DNA from: Rhizobium sp. ARZ01
Lineage (GTDB): Bacteria > Pseudomonadota > Alphaproteobacteria > Rhizobiales > Rhizobiaceae
Length of the DNA: 64,000 nt
Assembly: GCF_014851675.1 (NCBI RefSeq)
Contig: NZ_JACVAE010000002.1
Coordinates: 62,001 to 126,000, forward strand
Direction of reading: 5' to 3'
A program made the translations under genes and the position numbers. Below are positions 56,140 to 64,000 of this stretch, one piece after another (the first letter of the stretch is position 1; every line of letters begins with the position of its first letter). Under the pieces are notes generated by a model. It saw only the letters and a list, made by a program, of their open reading frames with translations, was not told where the DNA came from and ran no database searches.

Positions 56140-56656
56140 AAATGCCCCCGTTGCCGAATTCGGCCGGATCATCCCGCCCTCCCCTCGTGCCGGCGCTGAA
56201 AAACCAGCGCCGCCCGATCAAGCCGCATGGGGCGGGATTCACCAAACGAATCAGTAACTAAAGTGTACAGAGACGCGAATCAAAAGCCACAGCCACCGCT
56301 TCGGGATTTACTTTTCGGATGGTTCGTGCCGCCGATTCGCCTGGACGTCGCAGGACTTTTTGCCGCACGCCGCAGGCTTGAACCTAAACTTTTGTTAATA
56401 ATCAGATTTTCCCATCTGCCGCGAATCTCGGCGATTCCGTGCTGCGTAAACAACCGTCTCCTGATTGGGTGAAATCAGCCTGACGATTATCATTTTCAGC
56501 CAAAACAAATTTTCTTGGGCGCGCGAAAAATCAGTAGATACGACAACTAACGCCAGGTGAGCCAAATCGTACGACCGACGAAATCGTCACTTTTGAGTCA
56601 CACACGATGTCAAAAGCGCGACCGTTGCGGTCGCGCTTCGAAGCAGCCGAGCGCCG
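56140..56656 (-). promoter_or_regulatory. visN upstream region
   Basis: 517 bp without a credible gene. Near visN there are an 8-bp hairpin (CGGCGCTG 56191-56198 with CAGCGCCG 56205-56212) and a possible CGCCC/GGGCG pair around 56211-56235; further out the DNA is AT-rich (56390-56560), unlike its surroundings. This suggests regulation of the master operon. The hydrolase terminator is at its right end. Confidence 0.5.
56612..56638 (-). terminator. terminator of the alpha/beta hydrolase gene
   Basis: 10-bp stem AAGCGCGACC (56614-56623) with GGTCGCGCTT (56629-56638), 5-nt loop, followed on the minus strand by TTTT. Confidence 0.85.
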
Positions 56657-57478
56657 TCAGTCGGCGATGAAGTTCAGAACGTCCGTGTTGAACTTGTCAG
56701 ACTCGACCTGGGCCAGGCCGTGCGAGCCGTTGGGATAGACCTTGAACTGAGCCCCTTTGACAATCCTGGCTGTTTTCTCACCTGCGGCCTTGATCGGCAC
56801 GATCTGGTCGTCTTCACCGTGGATCACGAGCGTTGGTTTGTCGATCTTCTTCAAATCCTCGGTGTAGTCGACTTCGGAGAACTCGTGGATGCAATCATAG
56901 AGCCCTTTGATACCGCCGAGCATGCCTTGCAACCAGAAGGAATCACGCAAGCCTTCGTTGACGTTCGCGCCGTTGCGATTGAAGCCGTAAAACGGAATCG
57001 CCAGATTCTTGAAGAACTGGGAACGGTCGTCGGCGGTACCCTGGCGGATGTTATCGAACACTTCGATGGGAGCGCCTTCGGGATTGGCGCCAGTTTTCAG
57101 CATCAGCGGCGGAACGGCACCAACAAGCACAACCTTTGCGACCCGGCTCGTACCGTGCCGTCCGATGTAGTGCGCCACTTCGCCGCCTCCCGTAGAGTGG
57201 CCGACCAGGACGAGGTTTGACAAGTCAAGCGTCTCGATCAGTTCGGCAAGGTCGTCGGCATAGCGGTTCATCTTATTGCCGTCCCAGGTCTGGTCGGAGC
57301 GGCCATGGCTGCGCCGATCGTGAGCGATAACGCGAAATCCCTGCCGGCCAAAGAAAAGCATCTGGTTATCCCAGGCATCCGCCGTCAGCGGCCAACCATG
57401 AGAAAAGAGGATCGGCTGGCCCGCTCCCCAATCCTTGTAGAAGATCTTCGCTCCATCGCTCGTCGTGATCGTAGCCAT
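56657..57478 (-). CDS. alpha/beta hydrolase (non-haem chloroperoxidase type)
   Basis: 273 aa from ATG 57478 with AGGAG at 8 nt. Alpha/beta hydrolase fold with oxyanion region SHGWPL, nucleophile Ser95 in GHSTGGG, acid in GEDDQIVP and His in GSHGLAQ; overall pattern of cofactor-free chloroperoxidases/esterases. Substrate unknown. It sits alone between visN and fliF with its own terminator, and is not a motility-type gene. Confidence 0.85.
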   Translation of the reverse strand: MATITTSDGAKIFYKDWGAGQPILFSHGWPLTADAWDNQMLFFGRQGFRVIAHDRRSHGRSDQTWDGNKMNRYADDLAELIETLDLSNLVLVGHSTGGGEVAHYIGRHGTSRVAKVVLVGAVPPLMLKTGANPEGAPIEVFDNIRQGTADDRSQFFKNLAIPFYGFNRNGANVNEGLRDSFWLQGMLGGIKGLYDCIHEFSEVDYTEDLKKIDKPTLVIHGEDDQIVPIKAAGEKTARIVKGAQFKVYPNGSHGLAQVESDKFNTDVLNFIAD

Positions 57479-57645
57479 CGGTGTCGCTCCTGCTTCAGGG
57501 TTGGTTGAGGGTATGCGAAACGGTCTCCCTGCCGACTGTCGGGAGGCTGCGCCAAAATGATATAGAGCCGAGGCTGCAGAAATCAGCACGAACCGGATAC
57601 GAAAAGTTGCGGCAGGCCGCGAGGACTGGTGCTCCCCGCCGAAAC

Positions 57646-57669
57646 AAAAATCCCGCCTCGCGGCGGGAT
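57646..57669 (-). terminator. fliF terminator
   Basis: Stem ATCCCGCC (57650-57657) with GGCGGGAT (57662-57669), 4-nt loop; on the minus strand followed by TTTTT (57646-57650). Confidence 0.9.
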
Positions 57670-57694
57670 CTCTGTCGTTTGTTTGGCTGGCGGG

Positions 57695-59380
57695 TCAGGC
57701 GGCCTGGTTCTCGGCCCACTTGCGCAAGATCTTGGCCGCGCGCTCCTCGCTGATCTCGACCATCCGCGCCAGACGCCGCTCCGGCCCCTCCTTGACGCGG
57801 CGGTTGAAGACACCGTCGCCATCATCGCCGGCACTGAGCAGATCGTCGGTGCTGTCGAAGCCGAAGTCCGAGCCAAATCCGTCCATGAGCGCGCCGCTTC
57901 CCGCGCCGACGCCAACGGCCGGCGAGAAGTCGGGCAGTTCGAGACCACCCGCATCGGCTTCCAGCGCCGTGGCGCCGGCACCGCCGGATACGGAGCGCAC
58001 GACCGGCCGGAAGCCGAACCAGACGACCAGGAAGGCAACAGCGACGAAGGCGAGCGCATTGATGATCGTCGAGAAGTTGCGCGCCAGCGTCTCCATCACG
58101 CCCGGGCCAGGTACGGCTTCGTCGAGGAGTTGGTTGTCCAAGAAGGTCATCGCGGTCAGTGTGACGACGTCGCCGCGGTCAGCGTTTAGACCAGCTGCAG
58201 ACGAGACGATCTTCTGCATCTCGGCCAGGTAGGCGTCGATTTTGGCTTGCTCGGCAGGCTCGCCGACCAGCGCCGCGATACGGCCTTGGTTGACGACTAC
58301 GGCGACCGAAAGACGCTCGATCTGGAAGCTGTTTCGGACCGTGGCGACCGTCTTGCTGTTAATTTCGTAGTTGGTCTGTTCTTCCTTCTTGTCGGCTTGG
58401 TCGCTCGATTGCGGACCGATGCCTTCGTCAGGACCGCCTTGCGGAATGTTCTGTTCGACCGTCGCCGGCTTCTGCAGCTGGCTCTGGTTGGACTTCTGGC
58501 TCTCACGAGTGACACGTACCGAGCGCTCTACGCGTGATTCCGGATCGTAGACGGTTTCCTGCGTCTGCTGGGAATCGGTGTTGAGGGACGCCATGACGCT
58601 GGCACGGAAGTTGTCCATGCCGAGGAAGGGCGCAAGCGCCTTTTCGATGTTGCGTTCGACGTCTTCCTGCACCGACTGAACGATGTTGAGAGAGCGGTTG
58701 AGCGTGTTGCCCTCTGCATCCTCTCCCGAGGCGAGGAGCTGGCCGGCGGAATCGAGGATCGTCACGTGTTCGGCTTCAAGGCCCGGGACGGATGCGGCGA
58801 CAAGATGGCGTATGGATGCGGCGGACTTGCGCCCAGCGGCGCTGCCGGCGCGGATCATGACCGAAGCCGTCGGAGCCTGCTCTGCCTTACGGAAGTTGCC
58901 GCGGTCCGGCATGACGATATGAACGCGGGCGGCGGCGATACCGTTGATCTGCTGGATCGTGCGGGCGATTTCGCCTTCGAGAGCACGAACGCGGGTGACT
59001 TCCTGCATGAACGAGGTCAGGCCCAGCGAGCCGACATTGTCGAAGAGTTCGTAGCCGGAGTTCGAACTGCTCGGCAGGCCGCGCTCTGCGAGATAGAGCC
59101 GAGCCTTTCCGGTGTCACCGACGGGAACCTGAAGGCTTGCGCCGTCGGTGCCGGTCTTAAAGTCGATATTCGCCTCCGCCAAGGCGACGCTTATCTGGTT
59201 GATGTCCGTGCTTTCCAGCCCGACATACAAGGTCTCATAGGCGGGTTTGTTGACGAAGAACGCGGCGGCAAGCACCAGGCCGACGGTAACGACCCCTGCC
59301 CCCGCTAGAAGCGCCAGCTTCGCCTGCCCCAGCGAAGCCAGATTCTTGCCCATACTCTTAAGCTGATCCAACAGATTCAT
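57695..59380 (-). CDS. fliF: MS-ring protein FliF
   Basis: 561 aa from ATG 59380 (GGGA upstream). Transmembrane helices near residues 22-45 and 430-450 flank the periplasmic ring-building domains (YETLYVGLE, ARLYLAERGLPSSSNSGYEL, ARVHIVMPD). The C-terminal cytoplasmic tail that binds FliG ends at ILRKWAENQAA. It is monocistronic between terminators. Confidence 0.96.
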   Translation of the reverse strand: MNLLDQLKSMGKNLASLGQAKLALLAGAGVVTVGLVLAAAFFVNKPAYETLYVGLESTDINQISVALAEANIDFKTGTDGASLQVPVGDTGKARLYLAERGLPSSSNSGYELFDNVGSLGLTSFMQEVTRVRALEGEIARTIQQINGIAAARVHIVMPDRGNFRKAEQAPTASVMIRAGSAAGRKSAASIRHLVAASVPGLEAEHVTILDSAGQLLASGEDAEGNTLNRSLNIVQSVQEDVERNIEKALAPFLGMDNFRASVMASLNTDSQQTQETVYDPESRVERSVRVTRESQKSNQSQLQKPATVEQNIPQGGPDEGIGPQSSDQADKKEEQTNYEINSKTVATVRNSFQIERLSVAVVVNQGRIAALVGEPAEQAKIDAYLAEMQKIVSSAAGLNADRGDVVTLTAMTFLDNQLLDEAVPGPGVMETLARNFSTIINALAFVAVAFLVVWFGFRPVVRSVSGGAGATALEADAGGLELPDFSPAVGVGAGSGALMDGFGSDFGFDSTDDLLSAGDDGDGVFNRRVKEGPERRLARMVEISEERAAKILRKWAENQAA

Positions 59381-59653
59381 TCTGTTCCCGCACGAACTTT
59401 CCCAGGCTGCCATCGGCCATGAAGGCGAAACCTGCTCAGTTTAAATTGCCCAACCCCGGTATGGCGCCACAGCCAACGGCACCCTCAGCCCCAAGAATTA
59501 CGCAGATCCATAAAGACCCGTCTGGCAAACTAGATCGTGAAACTTGCGCGAACGTTTCGCAGATGTCAGATGCGTCGGGTGCTGCCGCGCTTGCAGGAAA
59601 TCAGAATTCCGTCTTTTAAATCAAATAATTAAAGACCACATCCCCCGAACGGC
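59381..59653 (-). promoter_or_regulatory. fliF upstream region
   Basis: The space between fliF and the che operon (about 330 bp to cheT) has no gene. It contains the best copy of the operator-like element (59526-59550) and the che terminator at its right end. Confidence 0.5.
59526..59550 (-). promoter_or_regulatory. candidate flagellar operator upstream of fliF
   Basis: Coding-strand CGCGCAAGTTT and, 13 bp after the C of CAAG, CTAGTTTG. Best representative of the repeated element, 146-170 bp before fliF. The two halves CAAGTTT and CTAGTTT form an imperfect direct repeat. Confidence 0.6.
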
Positions 59654-59686
59654 AAAACGCCGCACGTTCGCTGGAAACATGCGGCG
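59654..59686 (-). terminator. terminator of the che operon
   Basis: 7-bp stem CGCCGCA (59658-59664) with TGCGGCG (59680-59686), followed on the minus strand by TTTT. It lies 26 bp after the cheT stop. Confidence 0.8.
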
Positions 59687-59712
59687 CAGGAATTTGAACG
59701 ATGGGCGGCGAA

Positions 59713-60108
59713 TCAGAAGGCTTCGAAATCACCGGATGCTTTGGCGAACGGCTGCGAATGGCCGTGACGCTCAGCGCCATTGCTCAATGCCTTCTGCATG
59801 TCCGTAAGCTTGACAAGGTTGAGTGCGGTGGTCACGTCGACAGCCCATCCATCGGGCATGTCGGCCGTCACCTGGCCAATGAAATCCGCCAGGCCCCGCG
59901 CTTTCTGTACGGCAAGGTCGATCCCCTGCAGCACCTTTATCCGGTCGGCGGCGTCGTCCTGCCCGACTTCGGGATGCAGATCGCCGAGCAACGGCTCGAT
60001 CCGCTCGACGAGGCAGGCAACGTCATACAGTTCGGACACGACGCGCATCAGCACGGCGGGAAGGGATTCCTCCATGACGGGCGCTTCACTCAGATACTCG
60101 GCTTTCAT
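59713..60108 (-). CDS. cheT: CheT, CheZ-like chemotaxis phosphatase
   Basis: 131 aa from ATG 60108; the frame continues upstream through cheD but the extension overlaps it. The helical protein contains DFIGQ, a DxxxQ motif as used by CheZ-class phosphatases to dephosphorylate CheY-P. The gene after cheD in S. meliloti is cheT, reported to act on CheY1 and to interact with CheR. Last of the che operon, 88 bp after cheD. Confidence 0.85.
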   Translation of the reverse strand: MKAEYLSEAPVMEESLPAVLMRVVSELYDVACLVERIEPLLGDLHPEVGQDDAADRIKVLQGIDLAVQKARGLADFIGQVTADMPDGWAVDVTTALNLVKLTDMQKALSNGAERHGHSQPFAKASGDFEAF

Positions 60109-60196
60109 GGTTTCTCCACTTCCCGCGAGGAGTGTCCTCCATGCGGGCATCTCCTGCGGCTGCTTGCATAGCGTCTTTCCGAGGCCGGTGTCGGCG

Positions 60197-60754
60197 TCAG
60201 AAAAATTCGATAGAGCTTTCGGCTGGTTTCGGTGCGGGTATCGGCTGCCGCTGTTCCAGCGCAACGGTACGCTGTGTTTCCACGCCGGTGAGCGCGTGTT
60301 GGCGAGCCCTTCCCGTTGATGGCCAGAATTCGAGCTTGCGCCCGTGTTCGCCGCCCGTACTCTCGCCGACGATCTTGATCCCTTCATCCATCAGAAACTG
60401 TCGGGCGAAACGGGCATTCTGCTCGCCGACATTGGAGAAGCGGGCAATCGTCTTGGCGCCGCCGAAGATCTTGGCCTCCAGCCGGTCGCGACGCGCGCCT
60501 TGCTTCAAGAGGCCGTTGATCAGCAGTTCCATGAGATGAACACCGTAGCGGGTCGCGTCGCCGCCGGACGCCATCGTCTCCACCGAACCCGGAAGGAGAA
60601 AATGGTTCATGCCGCCAACTCCGGTCACCGGGTCGCGCAGGCAGGCAGCGACGCAAGATCCCAGGATCGTCGTCAGCACGACGTCGGGGTCGTTCACCAC
60701 CTTGTATTCGCCCTGTATCACGTGGACGCGACGCGTCCCGGCATCGGTGTTCAT
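60197..60754 (-). CDS. cheD: chemoreceptor glutamine deamidase CheD
   Basis: 185 aa. The catalytic Cys34 lies in [12 protein letters not shown] and His51 in GGMNHFLLP. It deamidates receptor glutamines. The C-terminus carries an extension rich in Pro/Gln (about residues 155-185). It overlaps cheY2 by 4 nt. Confidence 0.96.
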   Translation of the reverse strand: MNTDAGTRRVHVIQGEYKVVNDPDVVLTTILGSCVAACLRDPVTGVGGMNHFLLPGSVETMASGGDATRYGVHLMELLINGLLKQGARRDRLEAKIFGGAKTIARFSNVGEQNARFARQFLMDEGIKIVGESTGGEHGRKLEFWPSTGRARQHALTGVETQRTVALEQRQPIPAPKPAESSIEFF

Positions 60755-61140
60755 TTCAATGCCCCGAACACGGCTTCGATAGCCGCCTTCATCTTGTCGA
60801 TCGTGAAGGGCTTGGCGAGCACGTTGTTGGCGCCGAGGGCCGCGGCCTTCTGCACCAGTGCGCGATCGCCCTGGGCTGTCAGGATGATGAAGGCCGCTTT
60901 CTTTGTTGCAGGATTGGCGCGGACATGCTGCAGGAACACCAGCCCGTCCATCTTCGGCATGTTGAAGTCGGAGATCACAAGGTGATGCGGTTGCTGGGTC
61001 ATGATCTTCAGACCCTGCTCGCCATCGCCGGCGGCGGTGATCTGCTTGAAGCCCAGCTGCTGGAGCGCGTCGCCCAGAAGGAGACGGCTCGTGACCTGGT
61101 CATCGACGATCAGTACTTTGATTTTCTCAGCGATAGACAT
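60751..61140 (-). CDS. cheY2: motor response regulator CheY2
   Basis: 129-aa stand-alone receiver. Acidic pocket Asp13/Asp14 (IVDDQ), phospho-acceptor Asp58 ([12 protein letters not shown]), Thr in ILTAQGD and Lys in LAKPF. In S. meliloti CheY2-P slows the motor while CheY1 is a phosphate sink; the cheY2 name follows from its place between cheB and cheD. It overlaps cheB by 1 nt. Confidence 0.95.
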   Translation of the reverse strand: MSIAEKIKVLIVDDQVTSRLLLGDALQQLGFKQITAAGDGEQGLKIMTQQPHHLVISDFNMPKMDGLVFLQHVRANPATKKAAFIILTAQGDRALVQKAAALGANNVLAKPFTIDKMKAAIEAVFGALK

Positions 61141-62195
61141 TATTCGCTCCCTTCTCTACGGGCGGCAGTGATCTTCAGAATTTCCTCCCCGATGGACGTG
61201 AGCGGAAACTGGTGTTCGACTGCGCCCAGTTCGTATGCCACTCTCGGCATTCCATATACGACGCAAGTTTTTTCATTCTGGCCGATGGTTCTCGCACCGG
61301 CATGGCGCATCTTCAGTAGACCCGCCGCTCCGTCGCGCCCCATCCCGGTCAGGATGACGCCCACGGCATTGCGGCCGGCAAGTTCGGCGACCGAGTCGAA
61401 CAGCACATCGACGGAAGGTCGATGGCCATTGACGGGATCGCGATCCAGAAGACGGCAGCACGGTGCCGTCGCGTTCGCTACCTGCAGGTGACGGTCGCCG
61501 CCCGGCGCCAGGTAGATCTTGCCGATCTCCAGCCGTGCGCCATCGGTTGCTTCCTCGACCCTTGGCGCGCACAGACGATTGAGGCGCTCCGCAAAGCTCT
61601 TCGTGAAAGTGGGCGGCATGTGCTGGGTGATGACCGTCGGCGGGCAGTTCACCGGGAACTTCTGCAACACGGCAATCAATGCCTCAACGCCGCCAGTCGA
61701 AGCGCCGATGGCAACGATCTTGCGGCCATTGCGATAGGCTGCGGCCGCGCTGGCGCTTGTGGCGGCCGGCGCTGCCGGCGTCTCCACCTTGAAGTCACGG
61801 CGTTGCGAGCGGGCAGCGGCCTTCACCTTTTCGGCAAGGTCGCCGAAGGGGCGGGCGTCGCCAGGCTGGGGCTTGCCGACGCAATCGAAAGCACCGATCT
61901 CGAGCGCTGCCAGGCTCGCATCCGCACCGCGATGCGTCAGCGTCGAAACCATGATCACCGGCATCGGCCGAAGCCGCATGATCTTTTCGAGGAACTCCAG
62001 CCCGTTCATGTTCGGCATCTCGATGTCGAGCGTGACCACGTCCGGATTGAGCTGCTTGATGGCGTTGCGCGCCTCCATGGCGTCGCCGGCCTGGCCGACG
62101 ACGGTGACGCCCGGATCGGCACTCAGCACGGCCGTGATCAGGCCACGCATGGTGGGTGAGTCATCGACGACAAGCACGCGAGCGGGTGCGGTCAT
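61140..62195 (-). CDS. cheB: chemotaxis methylesterase CheB
   Basis: 351 aa. A receiver domain with Asp57 ([13 protein letters not shown]) is fused to the methylesterase domain ([10 protein letters not shown] with the catalytic Ser, [21 protein letters not shown]). It demethylates receptors when phosphorylated by CheA. It overlaps cheR by 4 nt. Confidence 0.97.
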   Translation of the reverse strand: MTAPARVLVVDDSPTMRGLITAVLSADPGVTVVGQAGDAMEARNAIKQLNPDVVTLDIEMPNMNGLEFLEKIMRLRPMPVIMVSTLTHRGADASLAALEIGAFDCVGKPQPGDARPFGDLAEKVKAAARSQRRDFKVETPAAPAATSASAAAAYRNGRKIVAIGASTGGVEALIAVLQKFPVNCPPTVITQHMPPTFTKSFAERLNRLCAPRVEEATDGARLEIGKIYLAPGGDRHLQVANATAPCCRLLDRDPVNGHRPSVDVLFDSVAELAGRNAVGVILTGMGRDGAAGLLKMRHAGARTIGQNEKTCVVYGMPRVAYELGAVEHQFPLTSIGEEILKITAARREGSE

Positions 62196-63094
62196 GCGCG
62201 TCCTCCCTTGCCTGTGTATCGGTAGGTGGTGATGCCGATGTTATCGAACAGGCCCTTTGCCTCGCCGGATACCCGCTCGGAGTGACCGATATAGAGGTGA
62301 CCGCCCTCGGCAAGCATGCCGGAGAAGCGCGACCAGATCTTCATCTGCGTCGGCTCATCAAAATAGATCACTACGTTACGGCAGAAGATTACATCGAACG
62401 GGCCCTTGAACGGCCACTGGGCCATCAGGTTGAGCTCGTTGTAGGTGATCAGTCTCTTGACCCGGTCATCGACCTGCCACTTCTGGCGGCCGTCGATCTC
62501 GACCTCGCGGAAATACTGTTTGCGCATCGCCGGATTGACCGTTTCCAGCGCGGTAGCGTCATAGGCGCCGGCGCGTGCCTGGGCAAGGATCTTCGGATCG
62601 ATGTCAGTGGCCAGAATGCGGAAGTCATAATCCGCAGCATTCGGGAGTAGCGACAACACCGTCAAGGCAATCGAATAAGGCTCTTGCCCGTCCGAGCAAG
62701 CCGCCGACCAGATTCGCACGCGACCACCGGCCTTGGCACGAGCGATCAGCTCGGGCAGGACTTCGCTCTTAAGATGATCGAAATGATGGTTCTCGCGGAA
62801 GAAGCGGGTAAAGTTCGTCGTCAGGTGCGACAGCATCTCGCGGCGTGCAGTGGCGCCGGCCGGTGACGACACCAGGTCACAGTATTCCCGAAAGCCCTTC
62901 AGCCCCAGATTACGGATGTGCTTGGACAGCCGCGAATAGACGAGCGACGCCTTCGATTCGTTGAGATAGATGCCCGCGTCTGCGTAGATCATCGCGGCAA
63001 TCTCGGACAAATCACGACGCGTCAGCGGGTACTCGCCACTGGCCAGGCACTCGTCCGGTGATGTTCTGGGTTCGAAGGCGGTCGACATCTTCAT
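62192..63094 (-). CDS. cheR: chemotaxis methyltransferase CheR
   Basis: 300 aa. CheR all-alpha N-terminal domain and SAM-dependent methyltransferase domain ([46 protein letters not shown]). It methylates receptor glutamates. It overlaps cheW by 4 nt. Confidence 0.97.
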   Translation of the reverse strand: MKMSTAFEPRTSPDECLASGEYPLTRRDLSEIAAMIYADAGIYLNESKASLVYSRLSKHIRNLGLKGFREYCDLVSSPAGATARREMLSHLTTNFTRFFRENHHFDHLKSEVLPELIARAKAGGRVRIWSAACSDGQEPYSIALTVLSLLPNAADYDFRILATDIDPKILAQARAGAYDATALETVNPAMRKQYFREVEIDGRQKWQVDDRVKRLITYNELNLMAQWPFKGPFDVIFCRNVVIYFDEPTQMKIWSRFSGMLAEGGHLYIGHSERVSGEAKGLFDNIGITTYRYTGKGGRA

Positions 63095-63555
63095 GCGGCT
63101 TCACTTTCGATCGAGGGGAACAGCGACTCGAGCTCGATCATGCAGATCATCCGACCTTCGATCGCTAGAATGCCGCGGGCGTAGTTCTTCTCCAGCTCGC
63201 TGGCGATATCCGGCGTGGGCTGCACGTTTTCATCAGTAACCGTCAGGATATCGGAGACGGCATCGACCAGGAGGCCGACGATCTTGGCTCCGACCTGGGC
63301 TACGATGATGACGTGGCGAACGGTGGGCTCGGCCGCCTTCATGCCGAGCCGCAGCGACAGGTCGACGATCGGCAGCACGGCGCCACGGAGGTTTAGGACA
63401 CCAAGCACGTGGTGCGGTGCGTGCGGCATCGGGGTGGCGGGAGTCCACCCACGGATTTCCCGCACTGCCATGATGTTCACACAGAATTCCTGTTCCCCGA
63501 TCCGAAAGGCGATCAGTTCCCGGCCCTGCGACAGTGTTTTGGCTGCGTAGGTCAT
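63091..63555 (-). CDS. cheW: chemotaxis coupling protein CheW
   Basis: 154 aa from ATG 63555, 4 nt after the cheA stop. CheW SH3-like fold with LIAFRIGEQEFCVNIMAVRE and LGVLNLRGAVLPIVDLSLRL. It links CheA to receptors. Confidence 0.96.
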   Translation of the reverse strand: MTYAAKTLSQGRELIAFRIGEQEFCVNIMAVREIRGWTPATPMPHAPHHVLGVLNLRGAVLPIVDLSLRLGMKAAEPTVRHVIIVAQVGAKIVGLLVDAVSDILTVTDENVQPTPDIASELEKNYARGILAIEGRMICMIELESLFPSIESEAA

Positions 63556-63559
63556 TCCA

Positions 63560-64000
63560 CTATCCGGCCGCGGCAAGCGACATTTCTTGTTTCAGGGACT
63601 GGCCGCGCGAAGCGGCGACAACGGCATCGACATCGAGGATGAGCGCCACGCGCCCGTCACCGAGAATCGTAGCCGCGGCTATTCCCGGCACATGTGAATA
63701 GTTCGCCTCGAGGCTCTTGATGACGACCTGGCGCTGCCCCTGGATGGCATCGACCATGAGTGCTCGCTGACCGCCGCCTTCCGACTCGACCAGGAGTGCA
63801 ACACCTTCGACCGGGTTTGCCCGCGACGAGCGGAAATTCAGGATCCGACCGACATCCACCAACGGGCAGAAGGAATTGCGGATCGAGATCAACCGCTGGC
63901 TGGCGCCGAACGAATGAATGGCGGAGGCTTCCGGCTGCAACGTCTCGACGATTGCTGTCAGCGGCACGACCAGCGTCTGGCCGGCAACGGTGACAACCAT
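63560..64000 (-). CDS. cheA: chemotaxis histidine kinase CheA, C-terminal part
   Basis: Only the last 146 codons (P5, CheW-like regulatory domain) are in the window; the kinase and Hpt domains lie beyond position 64000. MVVTVAGQTLVVPLTAIVET and the ending VPGIAAATILGDGRVALILD are typical CheA P5. It is upstream of cheW in the operon. Confidence 0.95.
   Translation of the reverse strand: MVVTVAGQTLVVPLTAIVETLQPEASAIHSFGASQRLISIRNSFCPLVDVGRILNFRSSRANPVEGVALLVESEGGGQRALMVDAIQGQRQVVIKSLEANYSHVPGIAAATILGDGRVALILDVDAVVAASRGQSLKQEMSLAAAG

Overview
This 64 kb window comes from the chromosome of a Rhizobiaceae alphaproteobacterium. Gene content and order closely match the flagellar/chemotaxis island of Sinorhizobium (Ensifer) and its relatives. 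Diagnostic genes are visN/visR, rem, motC, motE, flbT/flaF, cheT, four adjacent flagellins and an aglR-aglEFGAK cluster next to zwf-pgl-edd. The predicted flagellins (288-336 aa) are shorter than I recall for S. meliloti FlaA/FlaB, so I do not name a species. DNA is GC-rich and densely coded, many start/stop codons overlap by 1-4 nt, and GTG/TTG starts are frequent.

Left end (1-6510): the end of a glutamine-synthetase-family gene and a PuuB-like FAD oxidoreductase, then zwf-pgl-edd, the upper Entner-Doudoroff pathway that turns glucose-6-phosphate into KDPG, then a small PilZ-like protein on the other strand.

Sugar uptake (6612-14372): the alpha-glucoside module aglE (binding protein), aglF/aglG (permeases), aglA (alpha-glucosidase) and aglK (ATPase), read leftward, with the LacI-type regulator aglR divergent. 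Imported disaccharides are hydrolysed to hexoses that feed the adjacent Entner-Doudoroff genes. Two matching palindromes in the aglE/aglR intergenic region look like AglR operators. Next come folD and a WecG/TagA-type glycosyltransferase (14449-16520).

Motility island (16621-64000). Leftward blocks, from left to right: flgJ-like, flgN-like and FliL-like genes; flgE-flgK-flgL-flaF-flbT-flgD-fliQ and flhA-fliR-(FliJ-like); rem; FliH-like-motB-motC-fliK-transglycosylase; flagellins flaC, flaD, flaB and flaA, each a separate unit; flgB-flgC-fliE-flgG-flgA-flgI-motE-flgH-fliL-fliP; a DUF1217-type gene-flgF-fliI-membrane protein. Rightward: motA-fliM-fliN-fliG and flhB plus a small unknown gene. 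Leftward again: visN-visR; an alpha/beta hydrolase; fliF; and cheA(partial)-cheW-cheR-cheB-cheY2-cheD-cheT. By analogy with Sinorhizobium, VisNR activates rem, Rem activates the hook/basal-body operons, and flagellins plus chemotaxis genes follow.

The most interesting non-coding signal is a recurring two-part element: CAAG followed 13 bp later (start to start) by CTA, usually within CTAGTTTG-like sequence. It is exact upstream of fliF, the FliH-like/mot operon, flgB, flaA and motA, and weaker upstream of flhA, flgE and the DUF1217 gene. It is a candidate shared operator, possibly for the OmpR-type regulator Rem. Other points are a tandem 240-bp duplication of terminator plus palindromic repeat between flaB and flaA, a palindrome shared by the flaB and flaD promoters, and several unassigned genes that may fill the FliH/FliJ/FlgN gaps. 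I saw no tRNA, rRNA, CRISPR array, prophage or insertion sequence. The coding systems themselves are known; I found no clearly new protein system.
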